Positions 54,201 through 64,000 of a stretch of 64,000 nucleotides of DNA are shown here, piece after piece. The notes under the pieces are model-generated. The model was given only the letters and a program-made list of their open reading frames with translations. It did no database searches and had not been told where the DNA came from. Numbering within the stretch: the first letter of the stretch is position 1; each line of letters starts with the position of its first letter. The stretch is from Toxonevra muliebris. Its lineage: Eukaryota > Arthropoda > Insecta > Diptera > Pallopteridae. The DNA lies in the NCBI GenBank assembly GCA_963691655.1, contig OY829329.1, positions 18,862,708-18,926,707 on the forward strand, given 5' to 3'. The position numbers were made by a program, and so were the translations under genes.

Positions 54201-56982
54201 ATACATCGAATTTTATTGTACCTAAAGCATTGGATGCTATGTTTAATTACATAGAACAGAATCATGAGTATGTAACGGGTGACACTGTGGAGAAAGTTTT
54301 GACATGTGCCTACAATTTAGGTTATACACCACAATCTCAGGATGTACTCGAATATGCTGCCATTATTTTATTGAGGTTTGTTGGAAAAATCGACATCAAC
54401 ATTTTTAAATCAATTCTTTTCATTCACAGAGATTTTAATTATATGAGTGGTTTAGCGTTGGTTCAAGCCTGTCTAGCTTTATGCTATTACAAAACAATAC
54501 CTGAAGAATTAATCAACAAAGTATTTTGTGTAAAATTTATACAACGCGTTGAAGAGGAAATACAAATGTGTTATTCTAAGGTAGAAAATCGTTTATTTTT
54601 TTTAAATTTTGATATGTTATAAATATTTTTTTCGATTGAAATTTTTAGGCCACATATCCTGAACGTGTTCTAAATTTAGTTATGCAATTAAATCGAACGG
54701 TATGTTTAGATTTCCCTGAAGCAAATGTTCCTTGGTTTCAGCAAAATTATTTGGAAGCACAACTTAGTAAAAGTAATTAATGCTGCAAATTTTAATATTA
54801 AATTGTTAACATTTTGTTTATTGTTGTTGTTATTTGTATATTTTAAGAACCTTTTTTGAAGAGTAAATTTAATAATGATGTAAGAAAGTTACTAGAAGTT
54901 GTACTTAAAGAAGAAACTTATTTCCGTTGCAATCATACGACACCATATGGCTATCAGGTAAGTGAATTATTTGATTTTAAAATTTAGTATAGAAAAATGG
55001 AATAATTTTGATAAGGGGAAATTTATTATTGTTGAAAAATGCGATGCTTTTAAATGCTCCATTTGATTAACATCGGAAATTATAATGCTACTTCAACGTC
55101 ATTGCCATCAAAAATTTTGATACTAATGCTAGTTCAGCTTTGTTTCATTGACAATTTTAATGAAAATTTAGTTTCAGTATCATAAAAAAAGTTTAATCTT
55201 ACACTTTTTTTTGTTTATTTGAAGTTGGTTGACTTTCATTGTCATTAAAATGGACTTGGCATTCAAATGGAATGGAAATGGCTTTAGCATTGCATTTTTC
55301 ATTGATAACTATGTTTGCTTATTTTGATCAATGCTTTTATACCCATGCTTGATATCTATGCAATTATAATTCTTTACAGATCGATTTTGTGATACACTTT
55401 GACCGCAATAAGAAACCAATACCCGCGCCGCCTGTTGAAACCACAATGTTGGATCGCATAACCAAGTAAATTAGTCTAGTATAATAATATTGAACATTAA
55501 GAATGCTGATCTTATATTAAGGACATTTTTGTATAGCGGATCGTAACATTGCACCACGAACTCAATGATGAGTTTACTCTGCTATCAATGTTACCCTCGC
55601 GATTACGTAGTTATAGGCAAGCCCCCATTGCCTATACTGCAGCAATCTGGTGAAATAAATTAAAACTAAAACAACATAAGCCAAGCTCAACAAATTACAA
55701 TGACTAACGGGTGTTTTGATAGGGAAAACCCCACTATCGACTCCAAAAATTTTAAATTTGTTTTTATTCGTGACTCCCATACCTATGACAATGTATATAT
55801 GGTATACATGGATGGGATTTAACCCACACCAAGTAAGGTTAATATTAGGATTTCCAAACCAAACACAGGTCAAAAATCAGACTAAAAAACTATCCAAAAC
55901 TAAAAGCAAAAGTCTAGGCAAGTTTAAACCAACAATCAGACCAGAATTATCGAAATTCAGACCAAAAAGTATAACAAACATTACCGAAATTCAGGCCAAC
56001 TCTAAAGACCAGAAACCAAGTTGAAATTCAGAACAAAACTTTCACCAAAAATCAAACCGAAAATCTAAACTAAAAATTAGACGAAAAAAAGACCAAATTC
56101 TAATCCGAATTCAGGCTAAAATTAAAACCAAAATTTACACTATTTGCCAACAATAATTTTATATCATTTGCTTTGCTACATTTTTTAACTCGATCTTTGA
56201 ACCATGATGAGAAAAAAACTTTAATTTTGGGGCTTTACAAATAATTTTCCATAACATTTGAAACTCTAAATTTTTGACATTCGAGACCTGGTTGACTTGT
56301 CGCATTCACTCACATCTTTGCACTCGCTCTTGCGCACAGAATTGTAATTGTTTCTTCTTCTCTCTTGGCTTGAAAATGTTGTCAACCTATATAGAGAATA
56401 AAATACCGCTAGAAACCGCCATATTATAGAACTCATTAGTAAAACTAAAAAAAAAACAGTGGTTGTAAAACTTCGTTGCTCTCATTAGGGTTCTCTTTGC
56501 GTTTGCTTTTTCTTTGTTACTTCCCGCCAAATTTTTTTATTATCAGAATGCAGAACATGGCATTTCACTTTCGAGTGGAATAAAAATTCCAGTAATATGA
56601 ATTGCAATGTTTCGATTTCAACATTTTCTAGCGTATTTTTATGTTTTTTATATATATTTATATTTTTATATAAAATTTTCATTATATTATATATTTTTAT
56701 ATAAAAAAAAAAAAAAAAAAATTATTTTTTTGTATATTCCCCTTACTGCATTGCTACTTGTTTTATTTTTGCAGAGTGGCAATTTTACTATTGAAATTGG
56801 ATTCATTTTGTGAGAATGACTTAACTGCACTACGTGGTCCGGAATATTTAAAAACTAAACATTTGGAAATGATGGGCTATAAAGTATTGCATATAAACGA
56901 GCACGACTGGAATTCAAAGTATATGAATGTGCCTAACGCTAAGGCAAACTATCTCAAATGTTTGTTACAAATAACTAATTGA
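51204..56982 (+). CDS. FAST kinase domain family protein with C-terminal RAP domain, 9 exons
   Basis: FASTKD proteins bind and process mitochondrial RNAs. Exons: 51204-51611, 51687-53008, 53074-53225, 54096-54375, 54430-54580, 54649-54772, 54848-54957, 55380-55465, 56775-56982. All phases agree, giving about 946 aa. The N-terminus is basic and free of acidic residues (mitochondrial targeting). The long second exon encodes helical repeats of the FAST_1/FAST_2 type ('LSCCYLYLRKMGV', 'ISDVRMCDAYWANVM', 'FARLASFVLAYGHTPF'). The C-terminus is a RAP domain split over the last two exons ('IDFVIHFDRNKKPIP' ... 'ALRGPEYLKTKHLEMMGYKVLHINEHDW'). I am sure of the family but not which FASTKD member, so no symbol is given. 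It converges on Pfas, 277 bp away. Confidence 0.92.
55850..56150. repeat. Degenerate CAGACCAAA-type minisatellite in the last FASTK intron
   Basis: Variants of AAATTCAGACCAAAA recur every 12-25 bp within the intron 55466-56774. The same motif in the opposite orientation fills a Pfas intron at 60720-61420. Confidence 0.75.
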
Positions 56983-57259
56983 TCGAAATTAATTATTACA
57001 TTTGTTGTTGTTATGTTATGTTTTCAAAGTATTTACGTCCATGCGGTAGATATTAAATGGTAATACAATTCCAAATTCCTAATGTAGCTAGAATATTTAT
57101 TTAAAAGCATCTTTATTGAATTTTTTTTATTATATTTTTTAATATTTCTATATGTGAAATATTATAATTATTTATTTATAACATTATATTTATTTTATAA
57201 AAAACAAAATTAATAATGAAAAAAACTCGTATACATATAGATTGTTAAATAAAAAAAAA

Positions 57260-60200
57260 TTAATTTGCTTTCTTTGCACTGTCACTGCTGCACCATTCAT
57301 AAGCGTTATTGAACATTATCTGCCAGGGGCTTGCTTTTGATGCAACCTTAAAATCATGCGGCACATATGGCCATTGGAACATAGCACTGCAACGTTCTGG
57401 ATGTGGCATTAAAGCCAAATGACGTCCATCTTCCGAACATAGACCGGCAATACCTTCGACACTGCCATTAGGATTCATTGGGTAAGTTTCTGTTGGTACG
57501 CTATTATCATCAACATAATGTAAAGCAACGCATTGTTTCGTTTTGATATTAGTTAAAATGTCAGTATTACGGAATGAGAATCTGCCTTCACCATGGGAAA
57601 CCCAACAGCCAAGCACTGAACCCTCTAGTTTACGCAGCATCATGGCTTTGCTGCGTTCAATGCGAACTGTAGTCCAGCGGCATTCAAAACGTTCTGATTT
57701 ATTGTGCAATAGGGCAACATCGGGTACCTCAATAATTTGTTGGCTCTTCGTGTTTGTGGTGTTTGTGTCGGAGTTGGAGGAGCCGTCGCCCACCCAACCT
57801 ATTAAACTCATTAGTTGGCAGCCATTGCAAATTCCCAGTGAGAAAGCATCTTTGCGTTGCTTGAAAGCTTGGAATTGCGGTGCCAGTAAATCGCTAAACA
57901 TAATGTTAGCAGCCCAGCCCTTAGCAGAACCCAAGGTGTCGGCATAACTGAAGCCTCCAGGAAATACAATACCGCGATAACGATCTAAAGTTGTTTTGCC
58001 TTTAATGAAATAATGAACAAAATTTATATGAGTTTGAAGGTGGTTTGTAGTTAAAGCAACTTACCACTCAGCAAATCTGACATTGTAACATCGTGCACCT
58101 CGAAGTTTGCTTTCAGCAAGGAAGCCATCATTTCACGATCACTATTGACACCTTCTTCGCGTAGTACTGCGACACTAACAGACTTCGAAGCACGTTTGAG
58201 CGTTATTTCAGTGCTGAAATCAATGTTGCTACTATATTTCGGCCCAATGCGATAATTTAGCGTATTATATTCTTCAATAGCACAGTCAACATTCGCTTGT
58301 AATTTCTCCAGCTCAAAACTAGTGCGTTCCCACTGCTTATACAGAGTTTGCACATTACTCTGCAGTAGTTTTTCACCTTTACACATTAATGAGATACTCG
58401 ATTCAAGTCCATAACCACATGCTGTACCAATCAAGTAATTTGGAACACCCACTTGTGTGAAGGTAGATTGGACTTCAGCTAATAAGGATGGCTGTACCTC
58501 TAACACCCAACCACATTCTTCAGCAAATAAAAGAGCAAGCTCTAGTTTGCCTGAGTTCACAGCAGCAGCATCGACATCGGAATTTTTAAGGTTTGCAGCA
58601 ATACTGGTTAAATCTATTTTCAAGCCTGCTAAGCCACCAAATGCCATTTCCAACAAACATACCAAAAGGCCACCATCACTGATATCGTGGCCCGCCAATA
58701 GTTTACCCTGCTGTAGTAGCTGCTGCGTAGTATTAAAAGCGTTCTCAAGAACCTCAGTACGCAAGACTGTAGGGTATTCACTGCCTTGCTGTGCATATGC
58801 CTGCGCTAATGCGGATCCACCCAAACGGAATTTTCCCTCAATATTAATCCAGATTAAAGAGGTTTCTACATCCATTGCCGGGCCTTTCAAATCGGGTGTT
58901 ACTTTTACCGTGACATCAGGACAAGGCGCATACGTAGAAATTACGAGAGTACCGGGTGATTTTATTGTATCTTTACCAATTTTGGCTGCCATAGAAAGTG
59001 AATCTTTGCCACCATCGACAGCAATATGCAATTCCTTCATAATTTGACACATCTCACGGCAGGCATCATACATTTTAGCACCTTCACCTGGTAATTTTGC
59101 AGCCCACATCCAATTGCCAGAGCATTTAACATCTGCAAGTTCAGTGATTTTTACAAACACAAGATTCGATAGTGCCTCCGCAACACACATGCGCGCCATC
59201 GCAGCAGCATTCAAGAGACCTGTAAACAACGCATATATAAATGAAAACATTGCAACTTTCAATGCTTTTTATTAATGTGTATACCTTTAATAGGTTGCGT
59301 GCCAATAGACGTAGCGATGCCTTCGTGCCCGAAATGTGACACCGCCGCCAAACCATAATCAGCCAATGGCGTATGCAAAGGTCCCACACATTGTTGCTGC
59401 GCTATTAGCCCCGTAACGCAACGATCCACTTTGTTCGTGAGAAAACGTTTACTACCCACTGCCACCAAGCTCAGAACGCGTTCTACGCTGCTGTCGTAAT
59501 CTGATAGCGATTCAAAATTCAAAGGCAATAATTTTGCTGCCGTGCGATTTAATTGATATTCACGCTTTGGCATTTCACCCAGAACATGTTTCAATTGTAA
59601 ATCAAATGGCATGGGGCCTAACTTGGAGGGATCTTCTAGTTTTAAGGAGTCTTCAAAATTAGCATAACTTTCAATCAGTGATACACGTCCATTGCCCGTA
59701 ACAATACCCACAAAACTAATCGGACAACGCTCACGTGCACAAATGTTCTCCAACAGTTTACGATCTTCCACTTTACAGAGTATTGCATTATTCTCTTGAT
59801 ATTCAGCACCCCATAATTCCAGTGCATTTATTGTAGGATCACCCAATTGAAATTCTTTCGAGAAGATAACAGCGCCTGCAAATCCAGGTTCGACTAATTC
59901 TTTGAGTACATTTCCATTACCGCCAGCTCCCTTTTTTTTGCGAAAAGTAAAGCTATTGAACTATGCGTGATTTTTTTCTTTTTGATAATTTTCCTTACCT
60001 GATCATGTATCGCTAAAATTGGATTGTTTTCACCCATTTCTATGCACGTACGTACTACACGATTTAATTTATTCTCCATTTCTGCATCACCGCGCTGTAC
60101 TGCATTGAAATCCAAATCGGAATCGTTTGACCCTTGTACCTCAACCGAGCTAGCAGCGCCTCCGCCCACACCAATACGATAAACAGGGCCTCCAATTTTT

Positions 60201-63200
60201 GCCAGTAACATGCCTTAAGATTATGAGTTAAAACTTAAAATCAATTTTTACACCACACTGCTTACCTCGTTGAGGATCAATTTTTGCACGCATTGAAGTT
60301 GCCATTGTACCTAGACCTCCACTGAACATAATTGGTTTCACAAACTCATCACGTTCGCCTTGTGCATTAGTCAAACCATATGAACTTACAAAACCGGAAA
60401 TTACAGGCTCACCAAATTTATTGCCATAATCTGATGCTCCATTACTGGCCTCAATGAGCACCTTCAAAGGTTTGGCAAATGATGAGGGATATGTGTAGTT
60501 GACATTCTCATATGGCTGAACATATCCTGGGAAGGAAGAATAATGGTTGTTATTTACTTCAGAGCATGTTTAAGAAGCGATCAAGACAAATAGCTACAAA
60601 ACAAAAAATTAATCAATCATCTTCTATCTAAAAAACCAGAGAAGGGTATGGCCCCTAACCGAAAATGTGAATGATTATAACCTTTAAATTCAGAGTATAT
60701 TGAATCTGAAATTTCAAGCACTCCATAGGTTTTTGGTCTGATTTTTTATCTGCATTTAAGTCTAATTTTATGGTTTGAATCATGATTAGATTTTGCTTTT
60801 GATCTGACTTCGATAATTAATTTAAATTTAGTTTGAATTTTTACCAGGATATGGTCTAAATTTCTGTTTGAATTTAGTATAATTATTGGTTTGAATTTTG
60901 ATATGACTTTGGCCTAATTTTTCGTCTAATTTTAGATATGATCAAGTCTGAATTTTAGTCAGACTTTGCTGTAAATTTTAAATATTTTATGTTCTGAATT
61001 TCGATCTGAATTTGGTCTAAATTGCGATTTGAGTTTAGCTTGAATTTTGGTTTAATTTTTGGCTTGAAATTGGTCTAAGTGATGATCTGATTTTTAGTCT
61101 GAATTTTTGTCAGAGTTTCGTCTGGTTTATGGTCTGAATTTGGTTTGAGTTTTGGTCTAAATTGTGGTCTACGTTTAATCTGAATTTTGATCAGAATTTG
61201 GTCTAAATTTGGTTTGAATTGTAGTCTGCATTTAGCATGAATTTTGGTCTGGATTTCTATTTGCTTTTTTGGTCAGAATTTGGTCTAAATTGTGGTCTGA
61301 ATTTTAGTCAGAATTTAGTCTAAATTTCGATATGAATTTGGTTTAAGTTTGATCTGAATTTTGTTTTGAATTTGGTCCTGATTTCGTTCTGATTTTTGGT
61401 TTGATGTGAGAATCAAGCTGGGTTTAGTCCGCATCTTGGTTGTGATCTGTTGTTTTTTTTATTTTAGCCTGGTTTTTGGTTTCAATTAGCAAAATCATCC
61501 CTCTCCAAATCAAAATCCAAGGTCCGTCACTGACACTGGCTACTTGTAAATTACAGATTAACACGTTTTTCTCTGGCATAACCAATAAACGTTGGTTGGT
61601 AATGACTACCTGCAGAAACATTAATCAAAGTCGAAAGAAGAAATCTATAGTTAGATCAATACTTTTTGGACTTCAAAAACTTCATTAATAATAAGAACTA
61701 CAATGAGCCAATACTTATGGGCCTAAGTAAGGCCGCTATAACTTAACTATCAGCCATCTCACCTAACCTATGACTTGCTCTTATCCTATGCTGACAAGAA
61801 GAATGCCAATTTACCATTCTAACCTTCTGATATGCATACATATAGTTAAAGAACAGAGTCTACATAATTGTTTAGATTCAAAACCCATTTATTTTTCTAA
61901 GGACGATTCCAGCGGACGAGCTTGAAACTGATTTCATGATTTATGTAAAATACTTTCGAATAAATCATGTGTTATATTTTGTAACACTAACCTGGAATAT
62001 TAAGGCAACCGACACAATAACCTGCGGTACCAGCAATTGGCAAGCCACCACGTCCAACGCCTTGCACATCTCTAAAAATCAAAACATTGCAATTGGAATT
62101 ATTAAATTCAAATTACTCAGTATTATTTTAGATACTTATACTTTTGAGCAAAGCTTTTCAGAGAAAAACAAAACGATTCCGGGATGCACAGTTTTCTTCT
62201 TCTTCCCTCCCCTTTCCCTCTGAAAGGCCCTGCTCGTTTGTATATATATATGTAAGTACCTTAAACGCCCACCAGTACCCGTAGTCGCCCCACTAAACGG
62301 TGCAACAGCCGTTGGCATATTATGTGTTTCTGCAGTAAAAATCAAATCAGAATCGACAATGTCCAATGTAACAACACCTGGTCCATCAAAACACTGCGGA
62401 CGTATAGCGTTATGTTTAAAACCACGAATAGCGCTACTATTATCACTAAACTTGATGGTATTATTAGGATTTGAATTTGCCTGTGTATCCATAATCATGC
62501 GTATCAACGATTTAGGCTGCTCCTGGCCGTCTACAATCATTTTACCACGAAAGAACCAATGACGTGAATGTTCGCTGTTACTTTGCGCACAATCGAACAA
62601 TTCTACAGTGGTAGGATTACGCTTCAGAATATTTACAAAAAGATTGGTATAATAATCAAGATCCCAATCACCAAAAGCAAGTCCCAATTTTGTATTAACT
62701 TCTTCTAAAGCCTTGCGCCCTTGTTCTAAAATTGGTACATAATACCAAGACTCTTGTGTTTTTGGTAATTGTTCATTGAAGCTAGCAACTGGGAGATTAT
62801 CGCTAGTATAACGACATTCAGTCATACGATCACCAAGTAAATCAATAATTTCCGGAACATTTTCAGGTTGCTGCTTGAATTGTATGAGATAACGTGTGGA
62901 TGCTTCAAGGCGTATTACTTGCTTGAGGCCAACATTTTGACAGATATTCACACAATTTGTGGAAAAAGCAGTGGAAAAATTAAAACGTGGTCCGATCTCA
63001 ATTAAAATGGATTTTTTGTGAACGTGCGTGGGTAATGTGCTTGTATGCTGTAAGCTATCAACGCTTTGTGGTTGTTTGAGTAACCAACGTAAAAGTGTTT
63101 CTTCTTTGGAATCACTTGCAATTGGTGTAGTAGTTTCAACGTGGTAGCATTTTTCCAGCTGCAGTTCAGTTACATTAGGGGAAATCTTAGAAGTAGTCAG

Positions 63201-63341
63201 AAAAATTAAAAAATGGCGGTTATTTAGAGATATACAAATTTAAGGTTAGTTTATTATACTTACAGTTTGCAATCGCTTTAGGATTTTCTGTATATGAGCT
63301 TCATCACAATCATCGGTTGTATAAAAACGCAAAATCGCCAT
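57260..63341 (-). CDS. Pfas: Phosphoribosylformylglycinamidine synthase (FGAM synthase), 8 exons
   Basis: Converts FGAR, glutamine and ATP to FGAM, the fourth step of de novo purine synthesis, in the cytosol. Minus-strand exons: 63341-63264, 63185-62260, 62071-61992, 60526-60266, 60213-59999, 59930-59285, 59219-58065, 57999-57260; all phases agree, giving about 1366 aa (human 1338). Order: N-terminal PurS-like region ('EIGPRFNFSTAFSTN' at its end), linker, two AIRS-type synthase halves ('AETHNMPTAVAPFSGATTGTGG', 'GGKDSLSM', 'GHDISDGGL') and a C-terminal class I glutaminase ('FPGGFSYADTLGSAKGW', nucleophile Cys about 1178 in 'LGICNGCQL', and 'LMPHPERCSAMFQW'). Key residues are all present. It was called ade2 in Drosophila. 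Intron 3 (1.47 kb) holds a minisatellite. Confidence 0.97.
60720..61420. repeat. Degenerate TTTGGTCTGAATT minisatellite in Pfas intron 3
   Basis: About 700 bp built from diverged copies of TTTGGTCTGAATTTTGGTCT-like units, with typical spacing of 12-25 bp and TCTGAATTT/TCTAAATT variants. It is the inverted counterpart of the array at 55850-56150. Confidence 0.85.
61440..61990. other. Rest of Pfas intron 3
   Basis: No gene or recognised repeat. Confidence 0.5.
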
Positions 63342-64000
63342 GATGCTTTATTTGTTGTTTGTTTTTTTTTTACTTTATAGGCAGACAAAATATAGTACTG
63401 AAGACAAATTCTACAATTCCTCAAAATAAAGCTACAACTGATCAACGTCAGAGTCAATCAGCAACTGCTTATTGCTAATAAAGTGGGCGATCGAGCTTAC
63501 GCTGTTGTTGTTTTCCTTTTCCTTCTTTTTGTTTTTGTAATGTGATCTATATACATACAATCACATGAAAATCACTTGCCTGCAAAAATTTATTTTTGCA
63601 AAATTTGTTAAAAACAAAAACAAGAAAACATCATAAAAACACACACTTCACTTCCAACAGGTCAACATTCAATGCAATCGTTCCTTGCTGGGGGTTATCA
63701 GTGATCGAATGCTGATGGAAAATGCATTTAAATTACAACAGCAGCCAGCAATAGAGAAGATTGGCGTCAAGCGCTTAATCAAGTGTTTTTGTTTGCACTG
63801 ATAAGAAAAATCAATGAAAATATTTTCCACTAAAAATACTTGATAAAGCAGGGGAAGCTTTAATTTTTGAATACTAAATATAACAAAATTTCAGCAAGAT
63901 CAACCCACACGTGCTTCTGCTCTCTTTCGATATTTCTGAGCTTGTCTCGCAACACAATCAAAATTAACTTAATTCAAGTAAATGAATGAATGAATCGAAT
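63342..64000. other. Upstream region of Pfas
   Basis: 5' UTR and promoter of Pfas are expected here. No coding gene is seen before the window ends. GAATGAAT-type repeats lie at 63981-63997. Confidence 0.5.

Noticed and set aside
58457..59047. 196-codon open frame on the plus strand
   Set aside because: It is the antisense shadow of the large Pfas exon 59219-58065, whose minus-strand protein is clearly FGAM synthase.
1..64000. CRISPR arrays, operons or bacterial-type signals
   Set aside because: The window is insect nuclear DNA with spliceosomal introns; no regularly spaced direct repeats of CRISPR type are present.

Overview
This window is nuclear DNA of a higher dipteran, most likely a tephritid fruit fly. 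It is AT-rich, has spliceosomal introns (GT-AG, about 55 bp to 4.6 kb), carries clear orthologues of fly genes, and is heavily seeded with Tc1/mariner, hAT, non-LTR and SINE-like repeats, including a DD41D element of the 'rosa' type first known from Ceratitis. The species call is inference; the insect gene content is seen directly.

Layout: (1) 1-3,490 is intergenic, with a decayed DD41D transposase interrupted by a LINE fragment. (2) 3,495-20,312 (+) is an 8-exon beta-1,3-glucosyltransferase (B3GLCT) gene. Its long introns hold an apparently intact mariner (6,331-7,622), a dead mariner, a DD37E Tc1-like element with perfect terminal repeats, a tRNA-derived SINE-like composite, and sense and antisense jockey-like LINE remnants. 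(3) 20,360-38,770 is a gene-poor repeat zone: a hAT-like element containing a LINE piece and a tRNA-like unit, two short TA-flanked MITEs, a second DD41D element, RTE-like and R1-like LINE pieces, and a foldback hairpin. (4) 39,283-44,905 is a cluster of three genes derived from a PIF/Harbinger transposon: a Myb/SANT-like protein (+), a MADF protein (+) and a HARBI1-like nuclease homologue (-) that has lost two of its three catalytic acids. (5) 45,502-63,341 is a compact housekeeping block: myotubularin (mtm, +), a small PI31-like FP-domain gene (+), a FASTK/RAP mitochondrial RNA-binding protein (+, 9 exons), and phosphoribosylformylglycinamidine synthase (Pfas, -, 8 exons), the last two convergent.

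Functionally the housekeeping genes are unrelated to one another: ER O-fucose glycan extension, phosphoinositide turnover, proteasome regulation, mitochondrial RNA metabolism and de novo purine synthesis. The Harbinger-derived cluster is the part most likely to act as a system. The two DNA-binding-type proteins share a nearly identical charged coiled-coil tail and sit beside a catalytically impaired transposase-derived protein, which recalls the two-protein architecture of PIF elements and the domesticated PIF-derived genes reported in Drosophila.

The spliced models were built by hand from splice signals and reading phase. All exons of B3GLCT, mtm, the FASTK gene and Pfas join in frame, with final lengths close to known family members (B3GLCT is longer because of a low-complexity insertion).
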